Assembly (NCBI GenBank): GCA_026874595.1
Contig: CM049311.1
Coordinates: 62,583,453 to 62,647,452 of the forward strand
Direction: 5' to 3'
Source of the DNA: Sipunculus nudus
Lineage: Eukaryota > Annelida > Sipuncula > Golfingiida > Sipunculidae
Length of the DNA: 64,000 bases
Position 1 is the stretch's first letter. Every line of letters begins with the position of its first letter. The position numbers were made by a program, and so were the translations under genes. The notes below the pieces were generated by a model that did not search any database, was not told the DNA's origin, and saw only the letters and a program-made list of their open reading frames with translations. Below are positions 22,536-34,735 of the stretch, piece by piece.

Positions 22536-25338
22536 TTATCCACCAGTTATAATGAATACAGAATCCTTACACTAGATGTCAGCGGCTGGTAGACAGACCT
22601 GCAAACAAACATAAATTGGTCCCGTATACACGAATTTAGTAATATATGCGACCTTGTGTATATCACACACAAACGAAATCGTCCTTGTATAGGGGGCTCT
22701 TCAGTGGTAACAGTCAGTATTGGGGATAATAAAACACCCAGAACTCGCAGGTCCGGTTGTCACAGGTACTTTTTCAAACGAAAAGTAACAAAGTCGATCC
22801 GTCGAAATACTGGAAGTTGAAAATAATTTATTACAAATGTACTTCTTATTAAGAAGAAAGAGGAGTTATTTGCACTCGGTATAAACATAATAAGGCTGTT
22901 ATAATTATACAAGAATAACTGTGCGATAACGAGTGATTTTCCCTTAAATGTGCTTTGGCATCAGAAAGACCTGCCAACAAAAACATGACGCCACATGTGT
23001 ATATAATATTTAATGTGTCTGCGGTATGCAGGAGCGGGTCCAGAATGGCGCGCCTCCTGTTGAGAACCCATGAGTAATTTAGTATCTTTGCTTGCTCTTA
23101 TTAAAGAACGCAACCAATTGCGTTTTGCAGTCACGTGCCAGATCTTTAGTAAAATAGCAAATGTAACGAATCACCTAAATAAAACAGACGCTTGCCTTAA
23201 CAACGTCGCTCGATTTTGCTCCTAAAATACCATGAAGTGCGTCATCAGAACTTCCTACGGACAGGTGGACCGGGCGGAACAAGTTTTTTTCATTTCCTCT
23301 GTCGGCTATTACGATAGGAATCACGGGCTCTTCATTTCGCCGAACATCGGATTTTGAAAAAAAAAACTTATTTTTGTTAGAACAAAAATAAAGCAAGTTA
23401 CAAGAAACAGTATGAAAGAATGTGTCAGTAGCTTAATTGTGAACCGGTTACCTGCAATTATGTTACCAACTTATACTTATGAATATTATATATTCCCAGG
23501 GTTGGCATTTGACTTATTTTCGTGTCAGATATCCCTTATTAATCCGTTATTTTTTATCTAGACACTAAAATAAATATTTTTGTACGTAAATTTAAATAAA
23601 TACGAGGATAAACGGATTAAGATGTAACGTGTGTTCCGAATTTGAAAAAAAAGTCGGCTCCGGAGAGGATCAGTTTTCTGATCCCAACATCAAACTGATT
23701 GAAAGGGCCAGTTTTTAGTTCCCCCGTCTTCTTGCTACCGCGTCTGTAGCAGCCTTGCTTAAACGGACCGATCGAGCCGTTCTGATGTCTGTTCCTTGAA
23801 TAATGAGCAAGGTAACTAAACCTATCATATGACTCGCGAAAACTTGATTAACTCGGCTGCCGGAGTACTTCTGGTGATTTGACCAATCAAATATAAACCG
23901 TGAGAAAAATAAAATAGTTTTCCTCTGGTCAAGCCCGCTGTTTGATGACGAATTTGAACGCGAAATGATCTTATTTGAAAACAGAATGTGACGTCATGCA
24001 TGTAAATTCCATGGTTTTGTTTAAGCGGTCATCCGAAAGTAAAGTGATCATGCTGTATTAGCTCTGGCTCATGCAGAACATGCAAACCCTGATACGAATG
24101 GTTCTTGCAAGTGTGACGTCATAGGCTACATTTAGAAATGATATTAATCTTGCAATAAATGTTATATTAATTTTTTCCAGACAATGGCTGTTTACAGTAT
24201 CAGAAATATTAAGCTCTTGCCACCGGGCGTTTACTGTGGCTTACGTCGCTGCAGATTAGAGTGCCGATGGATGTGCCGACAGCTCCCGATCGAATCAACA
24301 AACATCGTTTTTATGTGGGAAAAAGTTATTTTTTCTGTCATTTAATGGGTTCGTAATAGATTTCCTATAGGCAAATGGTGTTATATGACAAAAAATGGGA
24401 TTAGGAATAGCTTTGCTTGATACGAAAACACCCGCCTGAGGACCACGTACATATTTAATCTCATGTTATTTTGTGTCAAAAGTAAAACAATGCAGTCAAT
24501 TATACTAAATACATCAAGAGAAGAGGAAAATTAAATTTTTAGGTTGGCGTAACCTGCTAAGTACAAGTATATTACTTAGTCACATAATAAACACCTCTAT
24601 AAATTATGTTGATATCATTGCGAGACACCGTACACATCCGGCTTTCGTGACTCTTGCGATCTCGTCGTTACTATACTCCGTTCCACGACCTATGGTCCAC
24701 CCCTTTTTTTGCGAAAGAAAAAAAAGTGAAGTTAGATATCAAAAGAAATCTAACAAAATGGGGTAGAAGAAACATCCGCCTAATTTTCCATCATACATAT
24801 AAAACTGTACCTTGCATGTTGTTTTCACAATCGATTTTTTTCTGAAATGTGAGAATCAGTCTACAAACTTTGCGACAGTTTCTCCAAGAGGCGCTTGTAA
24901 ACAAGGGGTCAAGGACGTTGCCCTGGATTGGCTGGAAGTGTCCATTTTACCAGAAGGGGTGAAATCGTTTATGTGGTTCCTGTGCTGTGGTGACACGTAT
25001 CGTGTTGTTTGTTTACCGTGTTGATCGTAAATTAGAATATTTACACAAGTATAAATCCAATTGATAATGTCAATTTAATTAGAAGAGGTATAAATGTATG
25101 ATTGATGAGAGTACAGATGATAAATATAGGCCTAATGAATGTTTGACATTGTATGGGCTATATGTTCACTGGAACAAGCATATAGGCTAATATATATTGG
25201 CCCAACCTTCCTCCGGGCTGAGGGACGTTTGTGAGAAGTTGCTCCTGTTTAGGCCCATAAAATATTTTAAATCATATTTGTAATCATATGTTTATTAACA
25301 TTAATTTTGTAGATAGAGACATTTAATCAGACATTTAA
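22536..25338. other. No gene recognised; two CRE octamers 115 bp apart
   Basis: No defensible gene; frames of 60-73 codons only. TGACGTCA occurs at 23,999-24,006 and again at 24,114-24,121, each preceded by GTG. Confidence 0.45.
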
Positions 25339-25361
25339 TATATATATATATATATATATAT
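25339..25361. repeat. (TA)n microsatellite
   Basis: Short TA tract. Confidence 0.9.
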
Positions 25362-25539
25362 CTGCATTTCTATGAATTGTATCACATTTTTTTTCAAATC
25401 AGATGCATCTATAAATTAATAAAAAAAAGTATAATCAGTTATATAATTGATTGAACATCATGGACATCACCTGGACCCATATTATGTATGTTTTACCATT
25501 CAATTCTTTTTGTATTCATCCTATATCAAATGTACTTAT

Positions 25540-25652
25540 TATATATTTTGATTTTGTTATATTATTCATTATATATATTCATAATAAATATATGATATAT
25601 TATCATTTTATTATATTATTCATTATATATTTTAAATGTGTCATAAATATAT

Positions 25653-25702
<50 letters not shown>
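25540..25702. repeat. AT-rich block ending in (TA)n
   Basis: TTATATTATTCATTATATAT recurs at about 25,557 and 25,611, followed by a (TA)n tract at 25,656-25,702. A 131-codon frame (25,451-25,846) exists only because this low-complexity DNA lacks stop codons in one frame. Confidence 0.85.
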
Positions 25703-25705
<3 letters not shown>

Positions 25706-28310
25706 TTTGTTCTTCTGAATGAAAAAAAATACAGAGTCATACAAGGGCGTATGAACAGTAAGTCAAACAGCCGCGGGCATAGTACATTCCGGCATTTCGA
25801 AATAATATATTATCACTGCATTATGTATAAGCGTCCGGGTTCCTGAATAATTTTGAAAAACTTCTAAAATTCACATAATCTCAATAGTCACCAATTGTCT
25901 GATTATGAAATGGCATGTGTTAGCACTGAAACTGGTGCACACGGACAATTTCCCGCAATATATCTCATGAATGAAACTTTAAGTGCGCGGGACTTCGTGT
26001 ATAGTATATATAAACTACGAGAAAGGGTGGTCAGTCAATTTCTCATAAAATGAAAACGATAAAAGTATACCCCTTATAAGACAAACAAAAATAATAAAAC
26101 GTCCATGTCTTTCTCACTGTCTTTCAGGAAAGTGACGATCGAGAATATGTAATTTCACCAATTAATGCTTCTTGGAGATATGCATTTATAGAAAAATAAT
26201 AAGTTAATAAAATACATATACTCTATTTCCATCGCATATAGGCCTATGCGGGAAGATGCCATGCAGAAATTTAACAATGACCCGGGCGGACGAAGAATCA
26301 AGATCGAAACTCCGTTATTGACACCATACTAAGGCATCAATGCAGGGTTTTCTGGATATACAAACATTGCCCTTGTTATAAAAAAATAATCATCAATGAC
26401 AAGATCGACATTTTTTCTTTAAAAATAGGGCCTAACTAGCTAACTGACGTTGAGTGACACGCGTGTATTATAATCACTGCACGAGGTCTGCCGTGCACGG
26501 GAAGGAGATAGTTATATATAATAGTCTTAGATTTTTTTATACACCTGATCGATAACAGCCTCTTGGCCGGATTTGTCGGCATTTGATATTAACTGCGCAC
26601 TGATATCACTGGCAAAGGATCCAGTCATAACAATACACGGGATTATGACAATATTCCATGATATTAAACGGTCAGATTTACGTACCCTTTTTTATTTATA
26701 TGAAATAGTTTGGGATTTCAGATTTCTGTGACAATAGACTGCATTTTCTATTCACCGATATTACACAAACTGGGCTTGACTGTATCTAAATAAATAAAGC
26801 ACACCCCTCATTAATCCTATTCAGAGCTGTAGCCATTAAGGTTTGCCGGCAACATCTGACATCCTCAAGGCAAAAAAAAAAAAACAATATTCCTGACTTA
26901 AGGCCGCAGCGCATCCTCCAGGCACCATGAGCAAGGACCTGACACCCCCACCCAAGTTGTCGTTTGGCACAGTCGAGCCTCTGTGACGTCATACCTCCCC
27001 TCCCGCTATGGTTGCCGCATGACAAGGTTCAGTGGTGCTGCTTTAAAAATGACTTTACAGCGTCGTTAAGTAACATTCTTTTTTTCATCAATAATTTTCC
27101 GGAAATAAATTGGGCGGTCTCTCACATCTCTTGGTTCTTGCAACACTGAAGCCTGAAATTTAGTTTGAAACAAAATAATTGGAAAAACCATGTGGACCAT
27201 GGTTCGTGGAACGGAGTATAGACAGTTTTTGTGAAAAGAAAATGTCTGCGAGGCGTATTAGACAAAGGCTATTTTTAGACGTTACGCATTCGAAGAATAT
27301 TCAGCAATAAATAATGGATAGAGACAGAGAGTGTACCTGGTTCTGTAGACGTATTACAGGATTAACATGGGAAAATAGGTGTAGCAATAGATGAAAACAA
27401 TAGAAAAATGTTTCTCTTGAACTATCTCAATGCTGTTGTTTAAAATATTTTAAACAGCTTTTCTTTCAAACCCTTTATTCCTATCCTTCAAAATCATAAC
27501 ACCACTAAACTTTTATCATAGTAACATTCCCATGCAAACAAGGTATATATTCAAAACCTCATTGTGTAGAACCCATTCAGTCGAAAAGGTTTTTACCTAC
27601 CATCGACGTCATATATGTTATACTAGATACCTACAAATATTAGGCAAATCGATGTTAAGTTAGAAGTGGTTGCCTCATTTGACAATGGAAAGTTTTTTAA
27701 CGGGTCCCGTTATCTTCAACAAAAGAAATACGGAAAATGGACCCAATCCACTTCAAAAGACTAGATTGGTAATTGCTGCATGTCAAAGAAAACAAACAGA
27801 TGCCGATTCGACATTATTTTGGCCTTCGGCAGGGAATTTAATTTGTTGAATGAAACTTCCCGGAAATTCTCATTCCCATTAAGATCAGATTATACATGAC
27901 AGGATACTATTATTTTTGCTCTTACTTTGGTGCTCTGATTTAAGGATTGTTTATCCCTCTTTACTGCACGGGATCAGTATTGGATTTATATGATGCGTGT
28001 TTTATAATATATTTCTATGCTTCGCATATTTCTTTTTCAATTTCACTTTCTCTAAATTTGCCAAGTTTATCAAATTTCAAATTTTCAAAATTTTTATGTA
28101 GTTATACATTACATTGTTTGTGGGTTTATGTTATAACTGCACTTTTGAAAAGATCTTCCAGTCTTCCAATTAACCTCGGCAAGGATATTGTAGGAGATAT
28201 ACATTGTTATCTGGTTCAACCCAGGTTAGACCAACAGCCATCGCCTGAAGTATGGAATTTTCTTCCTGTCGAACAATTATTGTGTTATTCGTCTTACTAA
28301 TTCGCGCTGA

Positions 28311-28313
<3 letters not shown>
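25703..28313. other. No gene recognised
   Basis: AT-rich sequence with a GC-richer patch near 26,900-27,010 holding a CRE octamer at 26,984-26,991. A 117-codon frame (27,947-28,300, plus) is hydrophobic and rich in F, S and L, as expected of AT-rich noise, and has no recognisable motif. Confidence 0.45.

Positions 28314-28377
<64 letters not shown>
28314..28377. repeat. (TA)n microsatellite, insertion site of a pogo-like element
   Basis: About 32 TA dinucleotides immediately left of the transposon. A shorter TATATACATATA tract continues on the other side at 29,211, so the element landed within a TA tract. Confidence 0.95.
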
Positions 28378-28380
<3 letters not shown>

Positions 28381-29210
28381 TAGAACGCGTGCTAACGGCC
28401 ACGCCTCAATAACGGGCAATACGTCTATAACGGTCAGATTTTCCGGTCCCGAATTTTCGTCCGTTATATTTCATAATCATTTTGTTGTCAATTACGGTCA
28501 CTCCTCTATTCCGAATTACGACCAGGTGTCTCGGTACCGCAGGCCGGGAAACGCCTCAGTTACGGTCAGGGGCAGTGACTCCTTGACATGGGCTCAACAA
28601 ATCGAGCGGCCACTTCTGACCTCAACATCATTACACAAGTGTCCGCTCTCACATATTCCTGTCTGTTAATGAGTGCCTGGATAAAGGTAACCACCCGACC
28701 GAGACTGACTTGTTTGACACATATCAAGTGTCGCACTACCCGACTCAGCCTCATTAGTATGCACAATAGTAAGGCATGTGTTCCCACCAGCGTGTATGTT
28801 TGGGAATCAGTCATGCGAGCCGGATCTTAATCAGGGTGTTAGTCATTTAATTGACGAATGACATTATTATGCTTTGATGGATACAAAGGGCTTCTCCACA
28901 TTTGTACAAATATTATTGATATACAATCTGTTTGTAATTTAATAACAAGCACTGTATTTGTATATATATTGTTGGTAATTATTATAAATAGGGTTGATGT
29001 GATTGTAATTAAAAAAAATTTATTGATAACAGTAATTATACTAATACTCTGTATAAACGTTTATTTTGTTGATTGTATTAAAGATTTGACTTTGGTTTCG
29101 TGTTACATTTTAACCCCCCTAGCCTGGTCAAGTCCTGTATAACGGCCACACTTGTATTAAGGCCACTTTCATCCAGTCCCGATGGTGACCGTAATACAGG
29201 CGTTCTACTG
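28378..29210. mobile_element. Non-autonomous pogo/Tigger-like DNA transposon
   Basis: The left end begins CAGTAGAACGCGTGCTAACG and the right end, on the other strand, begins CAGTAGAACGCCTGTATTAC. The first 11 bases are identical and similarity continues through ACGGYCAC. The element is flanked by TA on both sides, the target duplication of Tc1/mariner/pogo transposons, and CAGT-starting ends with repeated ACGGTCA motifs are typical of Tigger-type elements. Internal copies of TAACGGYCA occur near both ends. At 833 bp it is too short for a transposase, and the 80-codon frames at 28,566-28,830 do not show a DDE domain. An AT-rich segment (28,900-29,080) may be unrelated filler or a further insertion. 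Confidence 0.8.
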
Positions 29211-32200
29211 TATATATACATATATTCGCCGTCTCTAGTACTCACCCTCATATATGAATGGGTAACTCCGAGACAAATATATGTAAAGGGTGTATGTGTG
29301 TACCAGTAAATATATAATGAATGATGAGAAACATGTATTAGTTATGAAAAATATTAATTAAATTATTGATTTCTACAGAGAGGAGTAATGAAGTCATGAG
29401 ATTTAAATCCTGGCGCTTGTTTGTTTCGTCTTTATCCATAGCATTTATAGTCCTTATACCTCTTGCCAATGATTCAAGTGACATGAAAGTTTCCTTGGCA
29501 ACAGAAACGTCACTTGACTCCTACAAGAAAATATAAACAGAAGAAAACGCCCTGCTGAGAGGGTCAGCTGATACTTGTTATCAGCGTATTTACTGTTCTT
29601 TTTTGAAAGAAACCTGCTGATTTTTTAATGGAAAAAAGTGTTTTTAAATTTTTTTATAGTAATTAAAAAATATCATGAACAAATCAACGATTTCTGACTC
29701 TTCCGCATAATAAATCGGAAACTTGGTGAGAATGAGAAATATGTTTAACATAACCTTAGTCCACAATAAGTTTGCTGTGAATGGTCTATCTATAAAAGAC
29801 GCCAGAGTCACCGCTCCCTCTTTACTTACTTCATCCAGAAAAGTTATTCATGGACAAAACATTATGTAACACACGACCAGATGTTGTGACACACTTTTGT
29901 CCTTTTAAAATGCAGGTTTTACACCAGTTTTATACTTTTCCTCATATGTTTTTGTATGTTTTAACATATCCGGAAGTGCAGCATTCAGTAATTACAAAAC
30001 AGACAAGGAGACCTCGCAAAAGCAATTATTTGTTTTTCACACTTCACCGCCGTCGTTGTTTCATAATGATAACAACTGGAAGTACATTATTCAAGATTAC
30101 TGAAAAGTTTCTTCTCTGAGAAGTTGTTTAATTACTTCCTTGTTGAAGCCTTGTGAAGAGAAAACATGCTTACTATGGCTTCAAAATGACAGCTAATGGT
30201 TCGTCATGCCAAAGGCTTCTATGTGTGTATTCAATTGATTCTTCAATATATCTCCGCCATCCAATATTAGCACATTACCCGAGTAGTGCCTTTAAGTTGT
30301 ATGGTACGATCACCTCAACCCCCCTTCCTCAAAGAATATCAAAATGCTAAATGTAACGATAACCCACAAATGAGCTTCCTTTTGTTGTACAGATGAGCCA
30401 AAAATGGAAAATTGTTGAATCGATTTTATTTTTATTTTCAAGAAGACAGACATGGAAGACCTACTTTCTCCAATGACACATCATGAGTCAATAGCTATAA
30501 TGAAATATGAACGGACAAAGAACTTACCTGTCACATATTAATTTGCAAAATAAAAACTGTTTCTTTGTTCCTCTATTTCTAATCAGTTTAAAATTAATTT
30601 AAACATGCTTTCTTGCGGTTTGTCTGAAACCATAACCTTTATAAGAGCATAAATTCCAATTAACCTGGCCTCCTGAACGAATGATATTTATCCTTGCGGT
30701 AGGTCCGCAATGTTAATTTTCATCCCTCGCTCAAAATCCTTGCAAGTTGGCCTGATTACTTAAATGGGTCAAAGATGCGCCCATCCGCTGTAACGTAACG
30801 TGTTTACAACACTTGCGTTGTCTAAACAATAAAGTGAAAAAAAGTATTTATTATATGAAGTTTGATGTGATATATTAGATTATTTCATTCTCCGAATTTA
30901 TTAACCCTGGCTTTCAGCCAGGCTTGTTTCATTGCCTCATCTAGTTTTTTTACGAAATCGTTAACTGAACTGTTTGAATAGTGACACACAATAGAGCGTT
31001 TGAATAATGGGCTGAATGCCCCGTTAAGTGTTAACAGAAATGTACACACCCAGGCAAATATGAGCACGACTAAGAAAACAATGTTGGGGAGGGACGTGTT
31101 GAGTCAATGAAGGCCAGTGATCTAACAGAAGCATGCCAGCCAACGTATGGATTAACATGATTTTCATGTATTTGCATTCCCAATGACGTTAATTTATTCG
31201 GACATTCATAGCCAAAGACAATCGGCCAATTTTGAAATATAGCACTTCTTTCAGATCAATGAGCTCTCTTTCAAGAGCATGACAGGTGTTAACAAACTTT
31301 TAATATTGCTTTATCGGCCAATGTCAAATAGCTTACGCCATAAGAGCATCAATTAACAAGTAATTTTATGACATTTGAAGGACACTTCTCTCAACATTCT
31401 ATTTCCATTTCCATGATTTTCAATCGGCAAAATCTTGATCGACATTATTCGTAAAGACATCCATCAAAAGGACTTTCTTCACTTATTATACTCCGTGTTC
31501 GATAAAGGATTTTAAAGCCACAACCTCTCACACCTGCTTTGACATAAAATGGTACAGCTTTCACGAATAACCAATAGTGAATCCCTTATATATGCTCCAT
31601 TTACGATATAGACGAAATGAGAAAAATTAGAAAATAAAAGTTAAAACAACAGTTCTGATGAGACATTTTGAGGAATATACTTTTATAATCATGAGACTGT
31701 TCCGCACAGGAAGAATCCAAAATATACTGGTTCTCGTGTCTATATATACTAGTATCTTAGATGTCAGTAGATGTCAAAAGGCTGTGACAGTGAAAAGTAT
31801 TAGACGACCTTTGAAAATAATAGGGTTCGAACAGGGTCATAGAATATACTCTATGAACACTTACATGTAAAGTTTGTGCTTTTTCTGTAAGAATTATCAT
31901 ACTGAATAAACTTGATTAAACATGGTTGCAGGGGTAATGAGAAACTTCAGACTTATATGTCAAGTCTATTATTCTATGTCCAGTGACCTAGAGAGACTTT
32001 CTTCTCTAAATAAAGAACTTATAAGCAGCCATGGGACTTAAGTTAGCTTATATACGAACCTTATATACATCCCTGCTCACTATCCCCAGAGATTGTTATA
32101 TCTGCGCATGAAAGAAACCTAAGACAGTTGTCAGAAAATGTAAACTTATTTATGAAATAGTTTTTTTCTCTCCGGTTTCCTCAAGATGTTAACCCATGTC

Positions 32201-32861
32201 TGCAAGGACCTTAAAATGATTGCGAGTCTGAGTTAACTTATTTTAAAACCATTTTATCTTTGTCCATTCTCCCAAGATACGTTTTACTTCCGTTCCTAAC
32301 AGCTCAAAAGCAGTTGTCAGACTCCAAGTAAACGTATTTGTGAAGTCTTTTATCCCGTGTCCAGTGTCCCCTGATAGAGTTACTTTCGTACTAAAGATCT
32401 CGGAAGCCAATGGGTTTAGTTGAGTGGGCGTCCTTGTACAGCGCTCCTGAAAACACTGAATATGAGTCATCAAACCGTAAACAGAGTGACAGTAGCGCCA
32501 TCACCTGTCTCATTGTTGTTTCTTGGACGTCTCACAAAAGTTCCAATATGTCATAAGACTGGACGCATCGTCCCTGCAGGCTTCTTTCTCTATTCCCAAC
32601 GGAGGTTTGCGAGATAATTACGCTCCGGGCGCACGGTATACCGTCAGGCGATGGCATATCTGTAGTCTAGACGACGAAAACTTGCTCAACACCAGGACGT
32701 GATGAGGGGATGCCCGGTTCAAGCCGACGTTTACGTCTTGTTTGTCAGGCGGGATATACATCCACGTTATTTTTCAGAATAATAATGTTTACGGGGTTGT
32801 ACCTCGGAGCTTAAGATACCCAGTAGGGCGACGTAGCTGGCTATATCAGTAGGAATATTAA
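29211..32861. other. No gene recognised
   Basis: About 3.6 kb of AT-rich sequence. The largest frames are 89 codons (29,850-30,119, plus) and 76 codons (32,243-32,473, minus); neither has a recognisable domain or convincing splice context. The patch 32,600-32,850 is GC-richer. Confidence 0.45.
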
Positions 32862-33104
32862 TAATGATTATGGATCAATGTCGGTTATCGATGATTGATT
32901 ATCGACAGCATGGCGGCAGGTTATCGTCAGAAATGTGAATATCGATTACCGTTCGGTGTCGGTAATCATCGGTTTTCGATCACATCAAGGCAGGCTATCA
33001 TAGTATAATAGAGAGTTAATAGTGATTATCAACATGTGATTATCAATGAAATATCGATATCTGGATATAAATCATTGATATTAAATAATATCATCTGGTA
33101 GCAA
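32862..33104. repeat. Degenerate repeat rich in TATCGA/GATTATC, partly 74-bp tandem
   Basis: Variants of GATTATCGA, GGTTATCG and GTGATTATCAA occur about ten times in 240 bp. A longer unit is visible: GGCAGGTTATCGTCAG (32,915) recurs as GGCAGGCTATCATAG (32,989), 74 bp later, with similar sequence to the left of both. The motif overlaps both ATCGAT and TAATC, which are sites of several transcription-factor families, but a decayed minisatellite explains it equally well. Confidence 0.55.
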
Positions 33105-34633
33105 CGTATAACCCCGTAAACACACATAGTCTTGATGAAGCCAGCATAAGGGCTGTTTGTATCAACTATACACTTGATTTTTCCTGAAATACTCCCACAA
33201 CCTCCTGCTATCTATGTTTCAAAATTTCCCGGTTCAAATTGATAAAAAAAATGCTAAGTTAGCTTCACTATTTCAAGAAGGTTGTAAAAAAACGAAAAGC
33301 AGTGTTAAAAAAGAGCAATATTCGTCATAACACAATAACTCTTTTTTTCACTCCAAAGAGGCCGTCGGCCTAAAACCTTAAAATGCTGGGCAAGGTAAGT
33401 GTATTAGCCACCGGTTGTAAAGGCTTCGGTGCTTCAGGATACTGATGTTCGACTGATTAAACCTATGGAATGAGTAAAGTAGTAAAATGGGATGATGTAC
33501 CGTACCCCATAAAGACGTTTTAATTTTAATTCAAATTGAAAAGAAAAGGACTTTGGTATTTTTTCTTAAAATGTGCAAAGGCTAAAGAAAAACCACACTG
33601 TGATGGAAAAAAAATTCACAGGCTTCAAACACGTCCAATAAGTCTAAAGAAATGAGAAAATAACACCGAATCCACAGATTGGCATAACTGAGCTTGAAAA
33701 GAAAGAACTCTAAATCGAACAGGCTTCATGAACACACGTCCGTCATTATCGCATGAGTACTGCGTCCGTAAAAACGGTGCCACCTGTCGGTCATCGTGCA
33801 TTTTATTTTAGTAGCCGGAGATGAGTTTGTTCATAGGATGATTAGATAATTACATTAAGCTGACTTAAAACTCTGATTCCCAAAGGTACTTGTGGCAAAA
33901 TTAACCCTGTGGGATCATAGCTTGGCTCGGGTTCAATAGTTAACCCCCGCATACAGGTCAGCAGCTGGTTGGTTACCATGGGTTTTGACATACACGTGCA
34001 AGTAAACCTCTTTTTACTGCGCCTCTGTATTACGGACATCCGCTTGAATACAAAACACCCTACTACAAAGTCAATTATGTCTTTCTTTTATTCGGAATGA
34101 AAACATGATAAATATTAATAGAACAATCAAAATCGATATACTCTATTCAAAGAAAAGTGTTAGACTGTGGTCTTGATTTCGGAATGTAATACCGAGTTTT
34201 GTCCCAATTCACAGAAACTATGTCCCAATCGACTTTCTGATGGCCGCCGGCTTGTAGAACAAAGGGTGTCTCGAAGCATTGGATATGATCAGTTCTTGTG
34301 GGAATCACCAACTCAACACCAAAGCTCACAAACGTGTTATGACCTAATGCGTCTTCGCACTGAGGGAAACCTGAGAGGAAATACGATTATTTTAGTAGTT
34401 TCATTATGTCCCTATCACAATGATTCAGGCGACATATTCCTCCATTCATGGCTGCTTGATTGATGCAGTAAAATATCAAGTTATAGTTCTAATTACATGA
34501 ATCAATTACCCCTTGCATCACGAAATAAAAAAATAACCTCATTTCCACGACACAACCGGCCCAAAATTATTAATCCCACGTTTAATAAGAAAATGTTTCA
34601 AAACATTAAACACAGACTGTATTTCTTAGTTAA
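33105..34633. other. No gene recognised
   Basis: AT-rich; a 98-codon frame at 34,167-34,463 (plus) overlaps a 60-codon frame on the other strand and shows no known domain. Confidence 0.45.
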
Positions 34634-34635
34634 TC

Positions 34636-34722
<87 letters not shown>

Positions 34723-34735
34723 TTATATATATATT
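34634..34735. repeat. Compound microsatellite (CT)n(TA)n
   Basis: CT dinucleotides with one CCT interruption from 34,634 to about 34,681 pass into TA dinucleotides with GT and TTTA interruptions. Confidence 0.95.

Noticed and set aside
25451-25846. 131-codon plus-strand frame
   Set aside because: It passes through AT-rich DNA and a (TA)n tract; the product is mainly I, Y, F and L repeats.
32705-32725. CCCGGTTCAAGCCGACG as a Pol III box B
   Set aside because: No box A at a suitable distance and no tRNA-like fold around it.
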